Part shown: positions 34,233-41,989 of the stretch, in pieces | Numbering within the stretch: the stretch's first letter is position 1 | Layout of the letters: each line of letters begins with the position of its first letter | Source: CAYZXL01 sp964482435 | GTDB taxonomy: Bacteria > Auribacterota > JABMQX01 | Assembly (NCBI GenBank): GCA_964482435.1 | Contig: CAYZXL010000037.1 | Coordinates: 1 to 44,058 of the forward strand | Length of the DNA stretch: 44,058 nucleotides | Reading direction: 5' to 3' | Program-made: the position numbers and the translations under genes | The notes under the pieces: generated by a model | What the model saw: the letters and a program-made list of their open reading frames with translations, nothing else | Told to the model about the DNA's origin: nothing | Databases searched by the model: none

Positions 34233-34883
34233 ATGACCAAGAAAAGCGCGTGTGCTGGAGCTTTGTGGCCCGTGTTGGCTTTGCTGGCGGTGGTTTGCGC
34301 CGCGGTACTCCTCGGAGGGTGCAAGAAGGAGGAGGCCGAGGAAGCGGAACCCTCCGGCGAGGCGAAAATCACCGGGAAGAGAGTCGTGATGGTTATCGCA
34401 AGCAAGGGTTTCCGGGACGAGGAGCTTTCCGAGCCGAAGTTGGTCATTGAAAAGGCTGGCGCGAAGGTAGTCGTCGCTTCTTCAAGCCTCAATACCGCAA
34501 CCGGTATGCGGGGGAAGAAGGTCAAGCCCGATGTCCTCCTGAAAGATGTCAAGGCGGACGATTTCGACGCGGTGATTTTCGTGGGCGGAGCGGGTGCGTC
34601 GGAATACTGGGATGACGCGACGGCTCATTCGCTTGCAAAGGACGCCGTCCAGAAGGGAAAACTCGTCTGTGCCATCTGCATCGCTCCGGTGACTCTCGCG
34701 AACGCGGGGATTCTGGAAGGGAAGAAGGCGACGGTCTGGAAAAGTGAGGCGAGCAAGCTCGAAGCGAAAGGGGCCAAATACACCGGAAAAGACGTACAGG
34801 TTGACGGGAAAATCATCACGGCGAACGGCCCGCCCGCGTCGGTGGCGTTCGGGAGAGAGATTGTAAAGGCGCTTTCAAAGTAG
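34233..34883 (+). CDS. DJ-1/PfpI-family lipoprotein
   Basis: About 216 residues. The ATG follows a near-perfect AAGGAGGT site. A lipoprotein signal ends in LLGGC, after which comes a Lys/Glu-rich linker (KKEEAEEAEPSGE). The domain is a DJ-1/PfpI class I glutamine-amidotransferase-like fold: VVMVIASKGFRDEEL (with the conserved Glu), VIFVGGAGASEYW and the nucleophile elbow VCAICIAPVTLANAG with its reactive Cys. Members include deglycases, proteases and redox sensors. Attachment to the outer surface of a membrane is unusual for this mostly cytoplasmic family. The substrate is unknown. Confidence 0.9.
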   Translation: MTKKSACAGALWPVLALLAVVCAAVLLGGCKKEEAEEAEPSGEAKITGKRVVMVIASKGFRDEELSEPKLVIEKAGAKVVVASSSLNTATGMRGKKVKPDVLLKDVKADDFDAVIFVGGAGASEYWDDATAHSLAKDAVQKGKLVCAICIAPVTLANAGILEGKKATVWKSEASKLEAKGAKYTGKDVQVDGKIITANGPPASVAFGREIVKALSK

Positions 34884-34899
34884 GACCGATGGATGTTTT

Positions 34900-34980
34900 T
34901 TCTCGCTAAGACGCTAAGGTGCCAAGGCGCCAGGAATCCATGGGGCGTGGTCCTTTGCGTCCTTCGCGGCTTTGCGAGAA
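34900..34980 (-). repeat. Interspersed hairpin repeat, copy R1
   Basis: Inverse-oriented copy of the family whose ends read CTCTCGCAAAGCCGCGAAGG and CTTGGCGTCTTGGCGAGAG. The two ends are imperfect inverted repeats of each other, so each element can fold into a hairpin. It lies directly before the HIT gene. Confidence 0.7.
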
Positions 34981-35091
34981 AGGGTTCTTCGACTTTCACC
35001 GATGCGGACATCGTTACGTGCCTACGCCCCGGCGGAGCGATTGGGTCGTCGGAGCTGACGCGCGAGCCGAAGACAGAAGAAAGGGCAGGAC

Positions 35092-35436
35092 ATGGAAAAG
35101 TGCATTTTCTGCGAGATTGCCCAGAAGCGAATGGACAGCAAACTTGTCTATGAGGACGAGAAGGTTCTGGCGTTCAAGGACATCCATCCGCAGGCGCCGG
35201 TCCACATCTTGATTATCCCCAAGAAGCACATTGCCGGAGTTACCGCAGCCGAGGAAGGCGACCGGGACCTTCTCGGGCACATGTTCATCGTCAGCCAGCA
35301 ACTGGCAAAAGACTATTCGGTTTACCAGTGCGGATTCCGACTTGTGGTGAACTCGGGGCCGGATGCGGGTCAGGCAGTACACCACCTCCACATGCATTTC
35401 CTCGGCGGCAGGACCCTGAAATGGCCCCCGGGGTGA
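35092..35436 (+). CDS. HIT-family (Hint-type) nucleotide hydrolase
   Basis: 114 residues, the length of HINT proteins. The N-terminus has the CIFCEIA zinc-type CxxC and the catalytic histidine triad reads GQAVHHLHMHFLGGR. AFKDIHPQAPVHILIIPKKHI is the conserved beta-strand region. It cleaves nucleoside phosphoramidates such as AMP-lysine in vitro; its cellular role is open. The gene is monocistronic and lies between inverted copies of an interspersed repeat. Confidence 0.94.
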   Translation: MEKCIFCEIAQKRMDSKLVYEDEKVLAFKDIHPQAPVHILIIPKKHIAGVTAAEEGDRDLLGHMFIVSQQLAKDYSVYQCGFRLVVNSGPDAGQAVHHLHMHFLGGRTLKWPPG

Positions 35437-35494
35437 TTTCTGGCGAAAGAGCGACAGCGGAAGCTCCAACGATTTCGTTGGACCGAGCAACTGC

Positions 35495-35593
35495 CCTGAA
35501 AATAAGCACTACGTGGCGAGAAGGAGGGCTCTCGCAAAGCCGCGAAGGACCCAAAGGAGGACGCCATATGAACTCTTGGCGTCTTAGCGCTCC
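35495..35593 (+). repeat. Interspersed hairpin repeat, copy R2
   Basis: Forward-oriented copy just downstream of the HIT gene. It begins CCTGAAAATAAGCACTACGT and contains CTCTCGCAAAGCCGCGAAGG and CTTGGCGTCTTAGCG. Together with R1 it forms an inverted pair around the HIT gene. A short partial copy (CTTAGCGTCTTGGCGAGA) lies at 35816-35833. Confidence 0.7.
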
Positions 35594-35642
35594 ATTTCAC
35601 AAATTCGGTGACGTATTTCGGGATGAATCCGCTCATCGAGAA

Positions 35643-35738
35643 GCCCGGCTGAAGCCGGCTCGATCCATGAGCCTCGCGACCCCCATACCACCGCCTGAAG
35701 ACGGTGGCTAAAGGGTAGTGCCGGCTGAAGTCCGGCAC
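35643..35738. repeat. Cluster of three REP-like palindromes with CTGAAG loops
   Basis: Three hairpins lie in tandem: CCGGCTGAAGCCGG (from 35645), CCACCGCCTGAAGACGGTGG (from 35688) and GTGCCGGCTGAAGTCCGGCAC (35718-35738). All share the CTGAAG loop. A related palindrome occurs near 16079-16098. They are intergenic and could act as transcription or mRNA-end structures. Confidence 0.6.
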
Positions 35739-35861
35739 GGATGGCCGGCGCACCCGGCCTCATTCACCTTCCACAGTCTGTGGGGGTTGGTCGTCGTATT
35801 TATGAATAGCTGTACTTAGCGTCTTGGCGAGAAAAAACTGAAAACCCTGTGCAATCCCGCC

Positions 35862-35877
35862 CCGCCTTCGGCGGGGG
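35862..35877. repeat. Short GC-rich palindrome
   Basis: CCCCGCCTTCGGCGGGG forms a tight stem-loop in the leader region between HIT and the YbaK-type gene. No T tract follows. Confidence 0.45.
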
Positions 35878-35959
35878 ACAGGATTTGTGAATCAGAGCAC
35901 TGTTGAGCGTCCTTTTGGATAATTGAGATAAAACTTGAGGAAGTGGAGGAGATGGGAAA

Positions 35960-36430
35960 ATGGCTATCGCAAAAAAACTGCTGGAATTCCTGGAGAAGGA
36001 GAAGGTCAAGTACGAGCATGTCACCCACCCCGAGGTCTATACTACTCAGGAGGTGGCGGCCGTCGAGCACGAGCGCGGCCGGTACGTCATCAAGACCGTG
36101 GTGGTCAAGGCAGACGGGAAATTGGTTCTTGCAGCGCTCCCCGCGGCCCTGAAAGTTGACTTGAAAGCCCTGGCAGAATTGCTCGGCGCCAGCCAGGCGG
36201 AGGTCGCACAGGAACCCGAATTCGCCAACCTGTTCCCCGACTGCGAGGTTGGTGCCATGCCACCCTTCGGAAATCTCTACGGTCTCCCGCTCTGGCTGGA
36301 TAAGCGGCTGACGACGTGCAAGGAAGTCGTGTTCAATGCCGGCACGCACACAGACACGGTGAAGATGAGCTTTGAGGATTTCCAGAGGCTGGCTTCGCCT
36401 CAGGTCGGCGAATTTGGAATCATGGCTTGA
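35960..36430 (+). CDS. YbaK/EbsC-family aminoacyl-tRNA deacylase
   Basis: 156 residues, the normal length for the YbaK/ProX editing superfamily. Visible marks are YVIKTVVVKADGKLVLAALP (with the catalytic-site Lys in IKTVVVK), LKALAELLGASQAEVA and the GAMPPFGNLYGLPLWLD loop. The usual role is hydrolysis of mischarged aminoacyl-tRNA, but the tRNA specificity cannot be read. A GGAGGAGATGGG site precedes the ATG. It is upstream of the ahb genes but separated by 173 nt containing hairpins. Confidence 0.9.
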   Translation: MAIAKKLLEFLEKEKVKYEHVTHPEVYTTQEVAAVEHERGRYVIKTVVVKADGKLVLAALPAALKVDLKALAELLGASQAEVAQEPEFANLFPDCEVGAMPPFGNLYGLPLWLDKRLTTCKEVVFNAGTHTDTVKMSFEDFQRLASPQVGEFGIMA

Positions 36431-36603
36431 GCACGCCGGCGGCAGTTGCCCCGCTCAGTTTGCGTTGAAAGCCCGCCGGAGGTCGCGGGCGCGGCGGGTC
36501 ACTGTTGCGCCGCTAACGCGCAGCGGGCCAAAAGTTAAGGGTACGCTCCACTTTTTTTTCTCCTCCCGCGTCCGCGTGAATCAGAACATGTCGAAACCCG
36601 AAC

Positions 36604-37074
36604 ATGCGTGAACAATCCATGGACAATCTTGACAAAAAGGTTCTTGCCCTCATCCAGGAAGATTTTCCGCTGACTCACCGGCCTTACGCGGCGATCGCCG
36701 AGAGAGCCGGCTGTACGGAGGAGGAGGCGTTCCGAAGGGTGATGCGCATGAAGGAGGCGGGGCTGATTCGCAGGATAGGCGGGAATTTCGATTCTCATAA
36801 GCTCGGCTGCGTCACAACCCTCGTGGCGATGAGAGTTCCTGAGCAGGAGGCGGAGTCGGTAGCCGCCATCGTCAGCTCCTATCCGGAGGTTACCCACAAC
36901 TACCAGAGGGAGGGACAATTCAATCTCTGGTTCACCGTCGTCGCGGAGTCCGCGAACGAAATGGAACGAATATTGCACGAGATAGGGACACGAGTGCCCG
37001 GCGCCGAGGTGCTTAACCTGCCAGCGAAAAAGGTGTTCAAGTTGAATGTCCGTTTCGAGCCGGTGGCAGAATAA
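36604..37074 (+). CDS. ahbA: Siroheme decarboxylase subunit (AhbA/NirD-like, Lrp/AsnC fold)
   Basis: 156 residues. The N-terminal helix-turn-helix-like region (LDKKVLALIQEDFPLTHRPY...AERAGCTEEEAFRRVMRM) and the C-terminal RAM-like domain are those of the AhbA/AhbB/NirDLGH family. Family marks are LIRRIGGNFDSHKLGCVTTL and EVTHNYQREGQFNLWFTV. With AhbB it removes two acetate side chains of siroheme to give didecarboxysiroheme in the alternative heme/heme d1 route. Assignment of A versus B is by order and motif memory. The ATG has no clear ribosome site; an in-frame ATG five codons on is possible. Confidence 0.85.
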   Translation: MREQSMDNLDKKVLALIQEDFPLTHRPYAAIAERAGCTEEEAFRRVMRMKEAGLIRRIGGNFDSHKLGCVTTLVAMRVPEQEAESVAAIVSSYPEVTHNYQREGQFNLWFTVVAESANEMERILHEIGTRVPGAEVLNLPAKKVFKLNVRFEPVAE

Positions 37075-37493
37075 GTTAGCGAGCGAATCATGCGCGTACC
37101 TGCAAGCCATTAAGCGAGCGCGAGAAACGGCGAGTGCGCAAATTTGCGCAGCAGGGGGTCTGGGCAGTTTTACTCAGGATACGCGAGGGGCGAACAGAGC
37201 GACCATCCCTGCCCATGGTCGCGGGATAACATTGGCAGGGCAAAAGGTCTCAGAGCGGCGCTCTTCTTTGGCATGTATCGTGCTTTTGGTGTTTCGTTTA
37301 GGCTCCCAAACCTGCCAACAGCAAAACCTTTAAGGCCAGGAGATACAGGAGTATGTCGGAGCCGGAGTGGCCGCTCTGTGGGTGACAAAGCGCAAGCGTG
37401 CTTCAGGTCGGGCGGTTAGCGAGTAGCGTCTGAACGTGCGAGGACTCGCGGTTTATGACTGGACGCTGAGTAGTTGGCCCCAGAGCGATTTGT
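37075..37493. other. Unusual 419-nt gap between ahbA and ahbB
   Basis: These two genes normally abut or overlap. Here the spacer has no convincing gene. It contains several inverted repeats such as GCGCAAATTTGCGC near 37136-37149 and CCCTGCCCATGGTCGCGGG near 37207. Fragments such as CTCAGGATAC and GCCAGGAGATAC loosely recall cobalamin-riboswitch ends, but the conserved core is absent. Confidence 0.5.
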
Positions 37494-37988
37494 GTGAGCG
37501 AAATGGTTTTATCGGCGGATGACAGAAGAATCGTCGCGGCTATTGCCGGCGACATCCCGGAAAGCCTGACTCCTTTCGAGGACTTATCGAGACGGCTGGG
37601 AGTCACTGAAGAAGAACTTCTCGGTGCGATTGAGCGGTTTCGGCGCGAAGGGATGTTGAGGAGATTTGGAGCGGTTGTCAGGCACCGGAAACTCGGTTTC
37701 GCGGCAAATGCGATGGCTGTGTGGCGAATCGAGGAGGAGAGGGCTGAGGAGGCAGCGAAGGTGATTGCCTCATATCCTGCGGTCAGTCACTGCTATCTGA
37801 GGGAGAGCAGCCAGTCGTGGCCCTACAACCTTTACGCGATGATTCACGGCAGGACAAAGGATGACTGCCAGAGACTTGCCGCAGAGATCTCTCGCAGGAT
37901 AGGAAGCGAAGAAAACCGGCTTCTGTTCAGCGTTCGTGAATTCAAGAAGAGTAGCCCTGTGTACTTCAGGTCTCGTCAAGAAGGATAA
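37494..37988 (+). CDS. ahbB: Siroheme decarboxylase subunit (AhbB/NirL-like, Lrp/AsnC fold)
   Basis: 164 residues from a GTG. Same fold and family as the preceding subunit: LSADDRRIVAAIAGDIPESLTPFEDLSRRLG, then MLRRFGAVVRHRKLGFAANAM and the C-terminal AVSHCYLRESSQSWPYNLYAMIHG. The histidine-containing RFGAVVRHRKLGF motif is typical of AhbB and is a probable substrate or catalytic region. AhbC and AhbD (radical SAM) are not in the window. The gene is followed 9 nt later by the GGDEF regulator. Confidence 0.85.
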   Translation: MSEMVLSADDRRIVAAIAGDIPESLTPFEDLSRRLGVTEEELLGAIERFRREGMLRRFGAVVRHRKLGFAANAMAVWRIEEERAEEAAKVIASYPAVSHCYLRESSQSWPYNLYAMIHGRTKDDCQRLAAEISRRIGSEENRLLFSVREFKKSSPVYFRSRQEG

Positions 37989-37997
37989 GCGCGAGCG

Positions 37998-38936
37998 ATG
38001 GAGACGGATGGCACTCAGCGACAAGAGAAGATATTGATAGTTGACGCTGACGCCAGCAGGCGACAGACCCTTGCCGAGCTGGCTGGCGCGCTGGGCTTCA
38101 CCGTCGGCGCCTTTTCTGACTGGAGGAGCGCCCTGATGGAAATCCGCAGGGGGCGCTACGACCTCGTCGTAACAGACCTGTTTCTGGACGGGGTCAGCGG
38201 AATTGACGTTGTCAGAGAGGTGAAGACCGTTGCCCCGAACACTGCCGTCATCGTCGTTACCCCGGTAGCATCCATTGAGACCGCTATCGAGTCCATAAGA
38301 GAAGGAGCCTACGACTACCTGACGATGCCCTTCACTCCAGGGACTCTCGAGGTCTCAATCAACAGAGCTCTTGAGCACCGAAGGCTGGTAAGGGAATCGA
38401 GGGAAAAGGAACTGTACAAGAAGCTGGCAACTCAGGACGGGCTCACCAAGCTCAACAATTACACGTTTTTCCGCCAGTACCTCGGAACCGAAGTCGAGAA
38501 GGCCGTGAGGTATGGCTTCCCGGTGACCCTTCTGATGATTGACGTGGATGACCTCAAAGCCTACAACGACAGCCAGGGGCACATGGAGGGAAACAGGGCT
38601 TTGATAAAGATCGGCGAAATCCTCCGGGGCTTTGTCCGCAAAGCCGACATCGCCGCCCGGTACGGCGGGGACGAGTTTGCCCTTATTCTCACTCACACGG
38701 ATAAGGACCAGGGGATGGTAGTCGCCGAAAGGTTGAGACGGCTGGTCCTCCAGGACCTTTTTAAGGGCGAGGAAACACTCCCCGGCAAGAAAATGACAAT
38801 CAGCACCGGCGTGGCGACTTGTCCCTCTGACGCAAGAAGCCCCGAGGAGCTAATCAGCCGCGCCGACCAGGCGCTCTACGACGCTAAGAGCAAGGGGAAG
38901 AACCGGGTTTGTGTTTATTCCTCGTCGTCGAAGTAG
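37998..38936 (+). CDS. Receiver-GGDEF diguanylate cyclase with degenerate receiver
   Basis: 312 residues. The N-terminal receiver keeps the phospho-acceptor Asp60 (VVTDLFLDG) and the Thr switch (IVVTPVAS). The acidic pair is altered to VDAD (Ala17), and the conserved Lys is Met110 (YLTMPF). The GGDEF domain is intact: RYGGDEFAL active site, and an RKAD inhibitory site five residues upstream. It should make c-di-GMP and be feedback-inhibited. The receiver may no longer be phosphorylated normally. It starts 9 nt after ahbB, so it is co-transcribed. Confidence 0.9.
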   Translation: METDGTQRQEKILIVDADASRRQTLAELAGALGFTVGAFSDWRSALMEIRRGRYDLVVTDLFLDGVSGIDVVREVKTVAPNTAVIVVTPVASIETAIESIREGAYDYLTMPFTPGTLEVSINRALEHRRLVRESREKELYKKLATQDGLTKLNNYTFFRQYLGTEVEKAVRYGFPVTLLMIDVDDLKAYNDSQGHMEGNRALIKIGEILRGFVRKADIAARYGGDEFALILTHTDKDQGMVVAERLRRLVLQDLFKGEETLPGKKMTISTGVATCPSDARSPEELISRADQALYDAKSKGKNRVCVYSSSSK

Positions 38937-39012
38937 TCAACGAAGGATGCCTTCCGGTAGGTCCCTCGTTGCATATAGGTAGCCGCCAATAACCTCAACT
39001 GCGAGGTGAAAC

Positions 39013-40545
39013 GTGAAAAACTCCAATGACCAGGATGTGAAGACTGTCAGGCGGGAAAAGATGCTCATCGTTGATGACTCCGCCTCGGTGAGAGGATTTC
39101 TCGAGGACCTTCTCAAGGAAGAGGGGTACAGGGCTGTGTCGGTCTCGGACGGGGATTCGGCTCTCGACTTCCTTCGGTCGAACGTCGTTGACCTGGCTCT
39201 CGTGGACATCAAGATGCCGGGGCAGAGCGGAATTGACCTCCTCAAGCAGGTGAGGTTGCTCTATCCCGACCTTGTCATCATCATGATGACCGGGTATGCA
39301 TCCCTCGACTCCGCCAGGGAAGCTATCCTCGCGGGCGCAGCCGACTACGTTTTCAAGCCGTTTCGGAACGAGGAAATCCTCCTTTCCATCGGGAACGCTC
39401 TGGAGAAGGTAAGGATTAAGCGAGAAAACATCCGGCTGAAAGAGACTATCTCGCTTTTCAACGTCAGCGAAGCGATTGCCTCCGCCGTCAACACGGAGAC
39501 TTTGCATCAAATCATTTTGATGTCCGGCCTTTCCCAGACCAGGTCAACGCGCGCAGCACTTTGCGTCTTCGACGATTCCAGGCGCGTCCTCGACGTCCGT
39601 GCCATCTTAGGGGGAGAGGTCTCGCGGCCACTGCGACCGAACTATGCGGGCTATCCGGCGGTGGATTTCATTATGCAGAACCGCAAGCCGCTCCTTCTGT
39701 ACATGGGGAGAGAGCACCACCTCGCCGGCGAGGTTGACGTCCTTGAATACAAGCCTTCCATTTTCCCGGAAATGTTCCCGTTTGAGAAAGAAATGGTCCT
39801 TTTCCCGCTTCGGATTCAGGATACGATGCTGGGGCTTATTCTGATTTCCAAAAGGGCTGCCGAAGAAGGATTCGCCCGCAGCGACATGCAGGTTCTGTCC
39901 ATCATTGCCAACCAGGCCTCCGTTGCCCTCCACAATTCTCGCCTGATGAAGGACCTTGAGCGAGGGTATCTCAACACGCTTTTGTCCCTCAACCTCGTTT
40001 TGGAAGCGAAGCATCCTTACACGAGAGGCCACACTCAGAGAGTCACCCAGTATAGCCTTATGATTGGCAGGTCCATGAATCTCTCCGAAGGAGACCTCCG
40101 AACCATCCGCGACGGCGCCACCCTCCACGACATCGGAAAGGTCGGGGTCAGCGAGACCATCCTCAACAAGAAAGGGAAATTGACCGACGAGGAAATGGCG
40201 CTTGTCCGCAAGCACCCAATCATAGGCGACGAGATAATCAGCCCCATCCGATTCCTTTCTCACACGCGGCCGATCATCCGTCACCATCACGAGCGAATTG
40301 ACGGAAAGGGATGGCCTGACGGAGTTGACGGGAGAAATCTTCCTTTCCTGGTTCGGCTTGTCTCTGTGACGGATGCTTTTGATGCCATGACTTCTCTCCG
40401 CGCCTACCGCCAGCCTTTGACCTACGAGCGAATCTGCGACGAGATGGTTCAGAACGCCGGCACGCAATTCGACCAAGACGTCGTGGAGGTGCTCCTGAAA
40501 CTCATCCAGGAGGGCAAGGTAGAAAAGCTTGAACGGACGGCATAG
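39013..40545 (+). CDS. Receiver-GAF-HD-GYP c-di-GMP phosphodiesterase
   Basis: 510 residues from a GTG with a GAGGTGAAAC site. A normal receiver (LIVDDSASVR, ALVDIKMPG, VFKPF) is followed by a GAF-like domain (about 160-310). The C-terminal HD-GYP domain shows LHDIGKVGV and HHERIDGKGWPDG, the latter with Trp in place of Tyr in GYP. It should hydrolyse c-di-GMP and be controlled by an unidentified kinase. It lies between the GGDEF protein (77 nt upstream) and hemL, whose start overlaps its end by 17 nt. Confidence 0.93.
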   Translation: MKNSNDQDVKTVRREKMLIVDDSASVRGFLEDLLKEEGYRAVSVSDGDSALDFLRSNVVDLALVDIKMPGQSGIDLLKQVRLLYPDLVIIMMTGYASLDSAREAILAGAADYVFKPFRNEEILLSIGNALEKVRIKRENIRLKETISLFNVSEAIASAVNTETLHQIILMSGLSQTRSTRAALCVFDDSRRVLDVRAILGGEVSRPLRPNYAGYPAVDFIMQNRKPLLLYMGREHHLAGEVDVLEYKPSIFPEMFPFEKEMVLFPLRIQDTMLGLILISKRAAEEGFARSDMQVLSIIANQASVALHNSRLMKDLERGYLNTLLSLNLVLEAKHPYTRGHTQRVTQYSLMIGRSMNLSEGDLRTIRDGATLHDIGKVGVSETILNKKGKLTDEEMALVRKHPIIGDEIISPIRFLSHTRPIIRHHHERIDGKGWPDGVDGRNLPFLVRLVSVTDAFDAMTSLRAYRQPLTYERICDEMVQNAGTQFDQDVVEVLLKLIQEGKVEKLERTA

Positions 40546-41806
40546 CTACCTCTGGAAGAAGTCCTTGAAATTCATTCCCGGGGGGGTCAACAGCCCGGTC
40601 AGAGCCTTCCGAAAAGTTGGGGGGATGCCCGTCTTCATTGACCACGCAGCCGGTTCCCGCTTATTCGATTGCGAGGGAAAGGAGTATATTGACTACGTTC
40701 TGTCGTGGGGGCCGCTTATCCTTGGCCATGCACATCCCCGGGTGATTTTGGCTATCAGGCAGGCTTCCGACAAAGGAACGTCTTTCGGCGCGCCCACCGA
40801 AGCCGAGGCGATTTTCGCCGAGATGATTGTTGAGGCAGTTCCTTCGATTGAGAAGGTTCGGTTAGTCAGCTCGGGGACGGAAGCTGCCATGACGGCAATT
40901 CGGCTGGCGAGGGGCTTCACGGGCAAAAACGACATCATCAAGTTTGAAGGGTGCTATCACGGGCATTCCGATAGCCTTCTCGTGAAAGCTGGCTCCGGGG
41001 CCGCGACTCTCGGCGTTCCCGACAGCCTCGGAGTGCCATCCGACCTTGCCCGCCACACGATAAGCCTTCCCTACAATGACGTGTCGGCTTTTACACGGGC
41101 AATCGAGGAAAACCACGAGAACCTCGCTTGCGTGATTGTCGAGCCAGTCGCGGCAAATATGGGAGTAGTCCCGCCGGAGGATGGTTTTCTTCGGGCACTG
41201 CGCGACTTGTGCAGCCGGTATGGCGTTATCCTGATTTTCGACGAGGTAATAACTGGTTTTCGTCTCGGGTACGGGGGAGCGCAGGAGCTGTACGGAATCA
41301 TCCCCGACCTCACGACCCTGGGAAAGATTATCGGCGGAGGAATGCCCATCGGCGCCGTCGGCGGAAAAGCTGAAATCATGGACTTGCTCGCTCCCGACGG
41401 AGGTGTCTATCAGGCGGGGACCCTTTCCGGAAATCCAGTGGCAGTCGCGGCGGGAATCGAGACGCTGAAAGTCCTTTCCGAGGAAAACCCTTACCCGGAG
41501 CTTGACCGCCTGACTCGCAAGCTCGCCGACGGTTTGCGGAACATCACCCAACAACTTTCGATAGCTTCTTATATCACCCAGGTCGGCTCTATGATGTCCC
41601 TTTTCTTCTCGGAGAAGCCGGTCAGGGATTTTCAGGCAGTCCTCCGAACCGATGCCGACAGATACCGAAAGTACTTTCACGGGATGCTCAAGAGAGGCAT
41701 CTACCTTGCCCCCTCGCCTTACGAAGCGACCTTTCTCTCGACGGCTCACACCGACCGGGATATCGAGCGAACCCTCGAGGCGGCGGAGGAAGCACTGAGG
41801 GAGTAA
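40529..41806 (+). CDS. hemL: Glutamate-1-semialdehyde 2,1-aminomutase
   Basis: 425 residues, full length. It makes 5-aminolevulinate from glutamate-1-semialdehyde in the C5 tetrapyrrole path. PLP Lys266 lies in TLGKIIGGGMPIGAVGG. FIPGGVNSPVRAF, VSSGTEAAMTAIRLARG and IFDEVITGFR are family signatures. The TTG start lies inside the last codons of the HD-GYP gene with an AAGGTAG site, so translation is coupled to that gene. hemA was not seen. With ahbA/ahbB upstream it forms a tetrapyrrole-linked neighbourhood. Confidence 0.95.
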   Translation: MNGRHSYLWKKSLKFIPGGVNSPVRAFRKVGGMPVFIDHAAGSRLFDCEGKEYIDYVLSWGPLILGHAHPRVILAIRQASDKGTSFGAPTEAEAIFAEMIVEAVPSIEKVRLVSSGTEAAMTAIRLARGFTGKNDIIKFEGCYHGHSDSLLVKAGSGAATLGVPDSLGVPSDLARHTISLPYNDVSAFTRAIEENHENLACVIVEPVAANMGVVPPEDGFLRALRDLCSRYGVILIFDEVITGFRLGYGGAQELYGIIPDLTTLGKIIGGGMPIGAVGGKAEIMDLLAPDGGVYQAGTLSGNPVAVAAGIETLKVLSEENPYPELDRLTRKLADGLRNITQQLSIASYITQVGSMMSLFFSEKPVRDFQAVLRTDADRYRKYFHGMLKRGIYLAPSPYEATFLSTAHTDRDIERTLEAAEEALRE

Positions 41807-41860
41807 CCTATCTGTGCTGGGGGTGCATGGCACTCGGCGGGTACCGTCGGCGCCTGCGAA

Positions 41861-41912
41861 GTGGCACGGGCGTCTCGCCCGTGGACAGTCATGGGCAAGA
41901 TGCCCATGCCAC
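41861..41912. repeat. REP-like cloverleaf palindrome
   Basis: An outer stem GTGGCA/TGCCAC encloses two hairpins, ACGGGCG-TCT-CGCCCGT and ATGGGCA-AG-ATGCCCAT. It lies in the hemL-yfiH spacer. Such double-hairpin elements act as REP sequences in many genomes. Confidence 0.65.
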
Positions 41913-41989
41913 CACAACACTCGTGCTCGTGTCCCGTGCGGAAGAGGTGCTCGCGTCCTCGCCAAAGTTGAAGGTTACCTGAGGGAGAT

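Noticed and set aside
37164..37350. Cobalamin-riboswitch-like fragments between ahbA and ahbB
   Set aside because: The conserved GCCACTG core and the B12-box context are missing.
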